Below, one piece after another: positions 10,401-20,188 of a stretch of DNA of 64,000 nt. The notes beneath the pieces were generated by a model. The model made no database searches, had not been told where the DNA came from, and saw only the letters and a list, made by a program, of their open reading frames with translations. Numbering within the stretch: position 1 is the first letter of the stretch; every line of letters begins with the position of its first letter. The position numbers and the translations under genes were made by a program. This stretch comes from Rostratula benghalensis (lineage: Eukaryota; Chordata; Aves; Charadriiformes; Rostratulidae). Location of the stretch: assembly GCA_013399305.1 (NCBI GenBank), contig VXAI01000157.1, forward strand, positions 736,368 to 800,367. The letters run 5' to 3'.

Positions 10401-13400
10401 AGCCTGCTCAAACTGCAAGTGTACGAGAAGCTGGTCCACAAGGTTGGTATTGTAGGAGAACAATTTCCTTAGCACATACATAGTGCTGGACAGAGGGAAG
10501 TCTGCAATGCTTAGCGTGGTGGTTGCATACTTGCGGATTTCTCTTGTCCTGTTGGTACGGACAGCAACAACCAAACAATGCTGGTAGAGATGGTTCCTTT
10601 GTATAAGTTCTTCTACACATTGGGGCACTGAATTGATCTCACTATAGTCATCCAAAAGAAATAAGACCTGTTTTTTTAGTGGCTGAATTGTTTCTCTTAG
10701 AGTTTTTTCTGTTAACGGTCCCACAGATCCTACTGGTTGATTGCATATAATATCAGCCATGCTCTGATCTGGTCTTGCATAAGTCAGGGAGAGATAAAAT
10801 ACAAACTTAAACCTGCGCAGAATGGGGCAGCAGCCTGATGCCCAAAGAAGAGCTATTTTCCTGAGCAATGCTGTTTTTCCACTTCCTGCTTCACCTTCCA
10901 GCACAATGGTAGAGTTAAGGTTCACAAGGATTTCGTGAAGAAAAAGCTGCTGTATTGGCTGATCATTAATATCCTTTGAGACAATTGATAGGTCCCCATA
11001 GAGTAACTTCAAGTCAATAGCCAAATGGTTTGAGTTCCCAAAGGAAAACAATTTGCTGAAGCTGTTATCATTGTAAGCCTTTGTAAGTTGTTCAGTCAAA
11101 TTCCTTGCTTCTTGAAAACACTGACTTTCAACAGATGTCATGTCTGCAAAAAGGATGACATTAAATAATAAAACCTAGTGAAAGCTAGTTCAGTACACAA
11201 AAGTCAAATATAGTCAACTGTCCATTAAACTGGAATAATGAGAGCCTGAATTTTTCTAGATAACGGAACAAAAAAAGGGTATCACTTCTGTATAAACCGA
11301 ATTCCCACACTTTCTCTTTGTTCTACTCGGTTTTGCACCCATCTGGTTTAATGTATGGTTAGTTTGGTTGTATCAAGTAATCAAGTGATAAACTGGAGCT
11401 AAAAATCTTTGCTGGGACTGACCTAGCTCTTTGCAGAGACTCACTGGTATCTCAGTGGAATGGCTTAGCTTTCCATGGGCTGGAAAGAATAATTAGTCCA
11501 GGTCCATCCATTTGTCAGTAAAAACTGAGTTGCCAGCCTTGCAAGCTGGCTCAGAGAGTTGTGAAGACATGTACATGTGGCACCATGCAAACGAGGTAGT
11601 GCTGAACTTGACCTAAACATCCTTTCTGGACCCACATTATCTTACTACAGAGCTGCTGAGTCTCTGCACTGTCCTCTCTAAAGGTGTTGATCCGCCAGGG
11701 TTCCTAAATTCTGGTACTGATCCTGTATAAAGCCAGCTGTGTTGTCTGTGCCCATAGTGCAATTTATTCACACAATAGATAATCTGTCCCAGAATAAATG
11801 TGTGGGGGCTGTAGCTGGATATTTCTGAGCAGCTGAGACAAGTAAATGTCCTTTTACACTGATGTATTTGTACACATGTGGAGTATATGTATTGCCAGAA
11901 AACCCCACAGTAAACTGTTATGTCAAATAAAGTGGTACCATTTTATTCTTTCCGTATTCAACAAAAGTACAATGAACACAGAAATGCTCCCTGGCTCTTA
12001 CTGCGCTTCACTGTGACAGTGACACCAAAGAGCTCCTTTTCTGAAGAATTTCCAGACAAGACAGGGTATATCTATGCCACGGCCTGGCAAATGGACCCTT
12101 CCTACCAGAAACAGCCCCAGTCATTTTCAGTGAAATGGAGATGCACATCTTGGTGAATACAAAGAATAAATAAACATCTTCTTTAATCAACTGACAATTA
12201 TGATTTATTGTTCCCTCCACCATTTCAGTACCGTGAGGTTGGAAACTATTATTATGCTTTCAGAGGTCTAAAATGCGCTTTTAGTGCCTTCAAAATGTAG
12301 AAAACAGCTCCATCTGGTCCATATATCCCACATAATTTTGGTGTTTCTGGGAGGCAATAGTAGTAATTTTCAGATTAACATAAGGCTGATAAACAGAGCA
12401 TCTGGGCAGTATTGCTATAGCAAATTTAGTTTAGAGTTATCGACTCTGTGCTTGCATGTCAGTACTGTTCTGCAGCAACTCAGTGCAAACTCCTTTGTGT
12501 ATGAACTCTTCCCTCCAAAATCCTCCATACACATCCTTCAACAAAAACACTCTTTTGAAATGGCCATATTATTTGGGAAAAATAAGCCTCAGAAGCAGAA
12601 GGTACTGAAAGGTTATCTCAAGGAGTTTCTTCTGTATCTAAAAGCACATAAATATAATATGTAGCATGCAGCTGATATGCATTTGCAATGTTCCAAAACA
12701 TGAATGAAAAAAATCATACTGCATTTTCACAAAATAGAGTTTGCTTGTTTGCCTCACCTGCACAGAAGTGCCTTTCATCTGCCAAGGGGTAGGTTTATAT
12801 TCACATAGTACAAAACTAAGCAGTAGCTGGCAGATTCTTTACTGTTTGTTGTCCCTATATGTGGGCAATCCATAAATACTACCTCAGTCCTTACTTCAAC
12901 AGAAATTTTGTCTTACTAAGTAAAGGCCAAATCCAGAAAAGCTTTAAAAATCCTCCTAAATTAAAATGTAAATTCAACACCACCATCCTTTCAAGTGAGG
13001 CTGCAGGGTACTTACCAGCTCCTGTAGAATGTAGGGCTGCTTTCTCTTCAAGATTTGCCGTGCAGGGAGTTTGCTAGAACAAAACCAAATACAGTTATAC
13101 TCACTTAAATACGGATTATTTAGTTCAAAATTAGTTGCTTAGGTAGGAGTAAGCACCAGCAGCTACAAGGGCAGTTGCAGTACTGGCTCTGTATTTTTCA
13201 GCATGAATATAATTCTTTTGATCTTCCCAGAAGCAGGACCTCAGCCAAAATGGTCTTTGCCTCTCTTCTCTGGAAGCTTCTTCCGTCCTGGGGTTTTTTG
13301 CTGCATACCTAACAAGAATACAAGGCCCAGCTCTGATGTGACATGGACACATAACCTTGGTGTAGGCTGTCGAGAGAAACCCATGAGACAGCCTGCGAGA

Positions 13401-16400
13401 TGCAGGGAAGATGCTGCTACAGTCTCTTCTAATGCTTGGGAAAACTGTACTTTTAGAAGACTCTAGTGTCTGAATTTGTGACACAGCTCTGGTGTGAGGG
13501 TTTCAAGGTCTTGGTGTTTTTGAGCCTTGCAGGGAGGAGGAGGAGCGAGAGCTGGGCACTTGACCCAGGCTGGACAACAGGATTATTTCAGACCATGAAC
13601 ATCACAATATAAATGAGAACGTTTGTTGGGGAGCTCTCTCCTTCCCCTGATGGTGGTGGTCCAGAGAACTCCTTGCCCCGGTGCTGGATGCCTGAGCCCT
13701 TCCCTTCCTCCCAAGGCTGTAGTGCTGGCAGAGTCCCACATCTGCTGTCCACTGCTGGAATGCAGCTTCCTACTGAATTGACTGAGTATAATCCTTGTGT
13801 GTTTTATATTGGGATCAATACTGATTCTTTAGTATTATTAGTGCTAATTATCTAGACTTATTTTATTAAATATGTTGATATTCCAACCCTTGAGTTTCCT
13901 TGTGTTTTTCCAATTCCCCTTCCCAGGCGGGGAGCAGTCATCAGGTGAGAGAATAATTCTCTAAATGACAATAAAATGTTGTGTATTCCTCAAACCATGA
14001 CAATGTCACATACACCCCTACCTGTTCAGTGACCTCTGAAATGTGATGCATGCCAAAGGTTGCCTGGGATGAAGAACTGCAAAAAGCTGCTTGTTCTGTG
14101 TGTGCGTGTAGAGGCTCCCTGGAACTGGAACTACTATGTACAACTGCAAAGCACGATTATTGCTTCACTAACAGCAAATACTGCCAACTGGCACAAACCT
14201 GTGTGGACCCTGGTGTTGACAGGCTCTCTGGTTGCTCTTCCAGTGACTTTCCAAGAACTTCCAAGCAGTTGGAGCTAGAATGATGTATCCAAAAGACACA
14301 GCAGTTAGTGCAACGCATTACTTCAGTTGCTTACATCTGGCAGAAAGATGGAACTGTTTTGCAAACATCATTCATTTTGTTTGGAAACTTCTGCTGTATT
14401 TCTGTATTTAAATATTGATCTAAAAAAGAGGTTTCACAGAGGTGCAATGTCTTATACACTCAAGAAATGTATAGTTATTTATATGCATTTAATGCAGTAT
14501 TTAAAAAAGCAACAGCAAAAGTGTATGGTAATCCTCATTGCACAGCAGGAAATTGTCTGAGACAAGAGACTCTGTCACTCACTCTGGGAAAAATTTTGCA
14601 TGTTTTTCCAGTGGATCTTCACCTTCTTCCCATTCCTGTAAGCAACGTGCACAGTTGAAGCACTGCACCGCATCACCTTCTCCTGCAAGCAAGAAATTAC
14701 ACACCTTGAAAAGGGTCAGGCACAGGATTTCTTTCCTTACTATGTCAGCAGCATAAAACCGGCAACAATGCAGTTTTCCATCAGTTTACTTCAGTGATGT
14801 CAGTTACTGAAATTACATGCTTTTAAAATCTTGAATAATAAAAATTAAAGCAATGAAAAGGAAATGTTACAGAATTGAGAGATGTATTATTATTGTCCTT
14901 CAAGTGACACCAGACAAATTAATATAAAAATGCCTGGATAAGCACTTTCTCTTTTCTAAAATCCATCCTCCTTCCAGCTCTCTGCTCTGGCTGTCACTGT
15001 AGGCAGGGTCATTCTCTTTCACTTCCCTCACTGCAGCTTTAGCAAAAGCCATTTGGATTTTGCAGCTGTATTACTCCCTTTACTGAAAATTATAGCAAGA
15101 TTTTTAATTAGGTAGCAGGATATCCTCAGCCTTTGTCCCAGCTGCACTGGAAAGTGATTTTTTTTACTTGTCTTGTGTTTATATATAAGCAAGAAACTTT
15201 GTTCAAACCTGTGTAGAAGAACCCGGCTTTAGCAAGAGCAGTGGCTTTGACACGGGCTTCTGCTGGCCAAGTTTTAAAGGAGTCCAGTCGAACTCCTTCA
15301 TTCTCAAAGATGTTCAAGACAAAATCACCTTTGCAACCAAAGATATTAGATTAGTCAGGAGAGTTTCAGCCTGCGATCAGATTTTCCAAAACAGGAATAG
15401 AACTAAATTGCAAATGTCTGAGGCTTACAGAAAAGCAAAAACGCAGCTACAGAACAATTATAAATACATATTCTTGAGTTATAGCACAGATGAACACCTG
15501 TATTTGTCTTTCAAAGCCTTCAGGCTTCATTTATTTTTCACCTCTTTCTTACGCATGCAAATACAAGTGAGATAGATCTACTTGAGCAGCATGTTTTATA
15601 TTTAGCCGTTATAGAGAACAAAATTTTACTTGCAGTACACATTTCAGAAATACAGAAGCAATAATCTCTCACACATATAAACTTGCTTCAGAAAGAAAAG
15701 CAACAATCTGGAGCAGCTTTCAGTGTTAACAGTGATATACAATAAAAATATGAAGGCATTATTTTCTATTGTAAAACTAACAGTCAGTGTATTCTGGTTT
15801 TTTTACCTGTTGTGGTAGCTAAGTTCTCCTTGATAAAGGAACCTGTGAAGTGCCTCCCCTAAGCAGAAAATTACAAATTAATACTTTTTTCTATTATATG
15901 TTCCATTTTAATTTCACTCTTCAGGTAAACAAAATATGTAACTATAGTATATATTATATATAGAGAGAGAGCTAGTAATAAGTATCAACATTTTAAATGT
16001 TTTCTGAATTAGAATTGACTAATGACAGTTTACTATTAATGAGAAGAAATGGCTCTTCTCAGACAGCAGCATCTCTAAGGAAAAAAAGATAGCACTGATG
16101 CTCTTAAGATATCTGAGATGGTGTTTCCCAAGAGACACTTACAGTCCTCTCCATCAACTAGGGGGGGTTAGTTTCCAAATTCTTTTTTGAAATTTTTGAG
16201 GCATAGGGGGTTTACTCATGAAAAATATTACACATATGATGTTTTTTTCTGATGAAAGCAGCTCACCCAAACAAAGATGTAGTCATATAATAAGAGCTGG
16301 CAGGGTAGAGGCCACCTGGCCTGACTTCAGCCATGTAGAAGTGCTTACTTTATCATGATCACTTATAATCTTCCCAATAATTAATAAATATTTGTAGGTG

Positions 16401-19400
16401 CCATGAGGAGTTAATTCATCCATATTCCTTTGAGTAAGATAAATATCAATTAGAGGTATGTCACTTTTCATCAGTGGACAACCTAGGTACTGTCTATGCA
16501 AACAGCTTGGATTAAAATAAACTTGCATGAAAGAAATTGCACCTAGAGCATATAGTCTTAATTACAAATGCAATTATACACAGTTTCGGGGTTGCTGGGG
16601 TTTCTTTTCAGGAGAAAGAGGGTGAAAATCAGAATCAAGGCCTAATTTGCCTATCTTCAAGTCCTGGGTATTGCCTCCTTGGAGATCATTCCACAATAAA
16701 GGAAGACAGAAATAGATTACAAAGTTACCACAACTCCAACAAATCCACTGTAGGTTTCAATGTACTTTTGAATTTCCTCACTCGATTTCTTGCTTTGAAG
16801 GAATTCACACCTATAAAAGAAACCAAAAAAAACAACAAAACAAAACACAAAACACAACCCAAGACATTATTCCTAAAGATTATTTCCAATTAGAGTTCTG
16901 GGAACAGTGTTTCATTTATTAGGAGGTGCATACTCAGGATTTTTCACAACAGAAAGACGATGAAGCAAAGGCAAACTTTTTGGTGTCGTCAGCACTGTTC
17001 ATGCAACACAGTGACTATGTGAGAGAATGATCAGCTGGCTTTTGCTCAGTGAAAAGCCCATGGGACATTTTTAGAAAGTATGCAAAGCAACATATGTAGA
17101 ATAATTATAAGGTTAGGTTAGTTAGTTATATGGTTTACTTCTCTAGAAATAAGGATCTACTGAAATCAATTGTTTGAATGTAACAACCTTGAAGAAAAAA
17201 ATGTGGGGTTTTTGTTTGTTTATTTGGGTTTTTTTCTGCACTGTTGCTGAGGGAGAAAAAAAAACAAAAAAAACCCCCCAAAACAGAAATATCAACAAAA
17301 CCCAACTCTTTGGTACATATAGAAACATTTCTAGGTCAGTCAGTCAACTTACTCAGGAAACCATTTAGCATGTTCTCTCCAAGGATCATCACCATCTTCC
17401 CAATTTCCCAGACATCCACCACATGCAAAACACTGCACTGTATCTTTCTTGCCTGCATGTAGAGAGTTACAGATCTCAGAGGTAATCATACATTTGTGTG
17501 TTTTACTTGCTGACACTCTACTCACCTAGAGTGTACCAGTATGTACAATTGGTCCAAAATTGGTAGCTAAGGGAAGCCCCTTTCTTAGGTTATAGCACCA
17601 GAAACCGAAAAGTTTTACCAAACTGCTTAGATTTCCATTTAGTTTCTGCTGAGTCAGTTTGGGTCTAAACTTGGTGCAGATCCAAGAGTGAAAATACAAG
17701 GTAGATCTTTCCATCAAAAAAACCTCTTCAGAAATATCTGAGAATTTTTACGGGCTTGGTAGGATAAACTTGTCTTTTTTGTTCCCTTTCTATTTTTTTT
17801 TTTTTTTTTTAATTTTGAGTTCTAGTTAGTCAGTATATTTGTAAAAATTAAGTGAATTAATATCTGGAAACAAATGGAATAAAGTGAGATGAATAGAATT
17901 TCTGTCCCTTAGTCAACATACTGATAGTGTAAACATGATGTGATGGAAGAAAGACAGGTCAGTCAAATGCTGTAATGCTGGTATACAAAATATTCAGGGA
18001 AAACTGATTAACAGTGTTAGGAAGAAAAGGAGTATCAGGTCTTATTAATATCTTAAAATAAAATCTATGTCTAACCAATGAAGAGCAAAGATTTTCTACA
18101 GTCTGGAATTTCAGGCCTTTGTTGGAATAATACAGTTCTTGGTCCATACTGCCAGCCAGCCAAGTAAGATGACAAAACTGAGCACATAATGCTCAAGGAA
18201 ACGAGGGAGGCTCTGGGGCAAGAAACAGAATTGTACCCAGTGGCTCCAGGTATCCCCCAAGTGGACTACACAGATACCACTATGGGATGCAAAGTAGAGA
18301 GGATTTTTTTTTTTGAGGGGATATCTTTGTTTGTTTGTTAGTTTTTTAGAGATTATTGGGCATAATCTGGTGGGGCAGCTGTTTAGAAAGCCTACAAGAT
18401 GATGTGACTTGGTATTGAGAAATCCTCCAGGAAGAGGTCAAAGTCTCACAGGGGAAGTGTCACTGCACAACCATGATGGTAATTTACTTAGATGCAATGT
18501 CCCCCAGAGAAACAGGGAACCTACTAACCTCCCTACTAAGTGTTAAACTTCAAAAACAGGAACTATGTAAAGGCAAGGAACCTGAAATTGGTGACTACGT
18601 AAAAGCCACCAGCCAGAAAAACCCCAGCCAACTCCTTTACAGGCATTTGAGAATTTCCAAAAATATGCTCCACTGGAAGTACACCACCAGTATGTGTTAC
18701 TTATTACAATTATGTAATTATGAAATGAGTATGGCTGATAGGAAAATAAAACAGATTACAAGAATTAAGAAAGTATAATTAAAAAAGCTGAAGTTTTTGA
18801 GCGAAGAAAAGAGAAGGGTCAAAAGCTCTGGAGATGGGGTATGGAAAAAAAAATCAGACAGGCTGGAAAAAACTACCAAAGTCACAAGATTAACAAGTTA
18901 AAGGAATTTAAACCTTCTTTTAGACAGCAGGAATAAAACAGAAAAGTGGAGAGAGCTGGTAAATCCAACTGCTAACCAGGCTGTGAAGGGACCATTCAAA
19001 AGGGACAATGCAATTGCAGAGGACTTGAAGTGACATTCTCTGCAGTATTTGCATGAAGATTCACTGCAGAAGAATTCAGGGAGACACCCATCATCTAAAC
19101 CAGAGGGGCCTTAGTGCAGAAGGAGCATCCAAAATCAAAACAATTATGCAATAGGTGAGTGGAGAAAACGTAATGACAGTCTTCAAAAAGCAGTCTGTGC
19201 ATTTGGAGCAGCAGAAGAAACATCAGATCTGTAAGACCAGCATCTGTTACAGAAAAATACATGGGAAAAAAGATAATAATGCCACTGTACAAATCCTCAA
19301 TTAATCCACATCTTAAACAATGCATGTGATTGTGGTCTTCTCAACTCAGAAAGTATTGCATTAGAATAGGAGAAGGGGCAGGGAGCAGTAGCAAGGATGA

Positions 19401-20188
19401 TCAAAAATGTGGAACACCTTCCACATGAGGAATGGTTGAGCTCCCTATGTTCTTCAGCCTGGGAAAGAAAGCATTTACAGGGGATAAAATACATTGTAAA
19501 GGATGAGAGGCATGAAAAAAGACATCACACCCATTGAAGTAGTGTAGGCAGACTCAAATTTTACAAATCAAAGCAGATATCCCCTCAAGCATTGCTTCCA
19601 ATTACCTGTAAAGAAAAACCCTGCTCTGGCAAGCAAATCAGGCTTTGTTCCTCTGGCATAGAATGGCCACCCATCAAAGGACTGCAGCCTCGTGTCCTCG
19701 GTGCTGTACCTGCAGGCCTCTTCTGCTGGATCCTTCTCCAACTCCTGAACACGTACGTCGTACTTTGAAATATTACCCACCTCTTTGCCCAAGAGAAACC
19801 CACAACTGGGAGAAAATTTCTTGTGCTGTTCGTATGGGGTACATTTAACCTTCGTGGCAAATAAAACCAATCCACAGCAAAAACACTGCAAGCTGTGTTT
19901 AACAAGCGTGTGATACAACCCAGCAGCCGCCATTTCTGTCACAGACCACGATGAATAGGACTTATAGGACAAGAATGACTTTAATCTGTTGTGTTCGTTT
20001 CTCATGGTAGGGTTGTAACTCTTGGGCAGCTGTCTACGGATTTCCTGGAATTCTGCCTCCATGTCCTTAGCAAGTTTGTGGAAATCAATGGTTGAGTGTG
20101 GGAGAAGAGCTCGCACTGCAGAAGGATTCAGCTCACATATTTCACTGTCACTTGTCTCCACGTCAGGATCTTCTTTGGCAGACATTTT
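4115..20188 (-). CDS. NAIP: NAIP/BIRC1-type NLR innate immune sensor (13 exons identified)
   Basis: In mammals NAIP proteins bind bacterial flagellin or type III secretion proteins in the cytosol and nucleate the NLRC4 inflammasome. The bird function is untested. Coding exons in transcript order: 20188-19606, 17452-17353, 16810-16729, 15858-15807, 15328-15209, 14682-14583, 13073-13016, 11143-9023, 8413-8249, 7342-7181, 7057-6971, 5695-5531, 4479-4115. They encode BIR1 (about residues 63-130), BIR2 (162-230), BIR3 (280-344), then NACHT with Walker A GEAGSGKT and Walker B FLLDDY, then leucine-rich repeats. All joins are GT-AG and in phase except one: the exon at 14583 ends in phase 2 and the next identified exon starts in phase 0. 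One exon of length 3n+1 is therefore missing or unrecognised. The sum is 4157 coding bases, about 1385 codons, against about 1400 residues in human. The ATG is at 20185-20183, just inside an acceptor, so the promoter and 5' UTR lie upstream. Confidence 0.9.
4600..4696 (+). mobile_element. CR1 LINE 3'-end fragment
   Basis: A typical CR1 3' terminus, with the ggtgtccctgcccatggcag block and a CCTTCCAACTC...ATTCTATGA ending. It lies in the last NAIP intron, antisense to the gene. Confidence 0.85.
5531..5695 (-). CDS. NAIP: NAIP LRR exon
   Basis: 165 bases, phase 1 to 1, with GT-AG borders. It encodes the [15 protein letters not shown] segment, highly characteristic of NAIP LRRs. Confidence 0.92.
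6022..6622 (+). mobile_element. CR1 LINE, 5'-truncated, with readable end of ORF2
   Basis: A long open frame encodes the C-terminal part of CR1 ORF2 (motifs such as [14 protein letters not shown] and [14 protein letters not shown]). It is followed by the standard CR1 3' UTR and a degenerate tail near 6600-6622. It is one of the younger CR1 copies here, because its frame is open for over 180 codons. It sits in a NAIP intron, antisense. Confidence 0.92.
6971..7057 (-). CDS. NAIP: NAIP LRR exon (87 bases)
   Basis: Phase 1 to 1; donor gtttgt. It encodes [19 protein letters not shown], one LRR. The join TTT-G|CA to the next exon restores the expected frame. Confidence 0.88.
7181..7342 (-). CDS. 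NAIP: NAIP LRR exon (162 bases)
   Basis: Phase 1 to 1. It encodes a segment including [12 protein letters not shown], matching the NAIP LRR that contains SCKKLTEI in mammals. GT-AG borders. Confidence 0.9.
8249..8413 (-). CDS. NAIP: NAIP LRR exon (165 bases)
   Basis: Phase 1 to 1. It encodes [12 protein letters not shown] and [12 protein letters not shown], the first LRRs after the NACHT-associated helical region. The acceptor ag at 8414-8415 was chosen because it gives the E-L-L-Y-S-N-L-D-K reading in frame. Confidence 0.88.
9023..11143 (-). CDS. NAIP: NAIP NACHT exon (2121 bases)
   Basis: One large exon holds the whole nucleotide-binding and oligomerisation module. Walker A GEAGSGKT lies at about 10895-10872 and Walker B FLLDDY about 215 bases further on, followed by the winged-helix and helical domains (for example [10 protein letters not shown] and [27 protein letters not shown]). 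It is phase 1 to 1. The acceptor at 11144-11145 and donor gtacag at 9022-9017 keep the frame with both neighbours. An ATG lies 3 bases into the exon (11141-11139). Confidence 0.93.
13016..13073 (-). CDS. NAIP: NAIP linker exon (58 bases)
   Basis: Acceptor gttctag, donor gtaagt. Read in phase 0 to 1 it encodes a linker containing ANLEEKAAL that parallels the mammalian linker just before the NACHT module, and it joins the next exon in frame. The frame is open only in this phase. Confidence 0.7.
13493..13950 (+). mobile_element. LTR-like insertion in NAIP intron
   Basis: Begins TGTGAGGGTTTC, has an ATTAAA near 13866, and closely resembles, from memory, a solo-LTR family common in birds. The right boundary and target duplication could not be fixed. 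It lies in the interval where the missing BIR3 exon is expected. Confidence 0.55.
14583..14682 (-). CDS. NAIP: NAIP BIR3 core exon (100 bases)
   Basis: It encodes the BIR zinc core [11 protein letters not shown] with cysteine ligands at residues 318 and 321 and histidine 338, ending HAKFFPE. The last ligand (cysteine 345) must come from the next exon. Same length and phases (1 to 2) as the BIR2 core exon. Confidence 0.93.
15209..15328 (-). CDS. NAIP: NAIP BIR3 N-terminal exon (120 bases)
   Basis: Phase 1 to 1. It encodes the first half of BIR3, with RLDSFKTWP and [11 protein letters not shown], classic BIR helix-turn motifs. Confidence 0.93.
15807..15858 (-). CDS. NAIP: NAIP inter-BIR exon (52 bases)
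   Basis: Phase 0 to 1. It encodes a short spacer ([17 protein letters not shown]) between BIR2 and BIR3, matching the mammalian GEHFVNSW region in position. GT-AG borders. Confidence 0.8.
16729..16810 (-). CDS. NAIP: NAIP BIR2 end exon (82 bases)
   Basis: Phase 2 to 0. It supplies the fourth zinc ligand of BIR2 (cysteine 228) and continues [16 protein letters not shown], a sequence very typical of NAIP. Confidence 0.92.
17353..17452 (-). CDS. NAIP: NAIP BIR2 core exon (100 bases)
   Basis: It encodes [18 protein letters not shown] and REHAKWFPE: zinc ligands cysteine 201, cysteine 204 and histidine 221. Phase 1 to 2; donor gtaagt. Confidence 0.95.
19280..19530 (+). mobile_element. Old CR1 LINE fragment
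   Basis: A degenerate copy in a NAIP intron. The order of blocks (tacaaatcctcaattaatcc, then cttccacatgaggaatggtt) matches the CR1 ORF2 3' region, with frameshifts and stops. Confidence 0.6.
19606..20188 (-). CDS. NAIP: NAIP first coding exon: BIR1 and start of BIR2
   Basis: The ATG is at 20185-20183, three bases into the exon after a polypyrimidine acceptor. It encodes a 60-residue leader, BIR1 with ligands C101, C104, H121 and C128 (H-x6-C spacing intact), and the first half of BIR2 ending AGFFFTG. Donor gtaatt. Confidence 0.93.

Noticed and set aside
13131..13484. A 117-codon minus-strand ORF in the NAIP intron as the missing BIR3 exon
   Set aside because: No cysteine in the right position after an acceptor, and no NAIP-like sequence.
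14018..14045. A 14-base micro-exon (minus strand, between ttcag and gtaggg) as the missing NAIP exon
   Set aside because: Its length is 3n+2, while the phases require 3n+1, and it carries no cysteine codon in frame.
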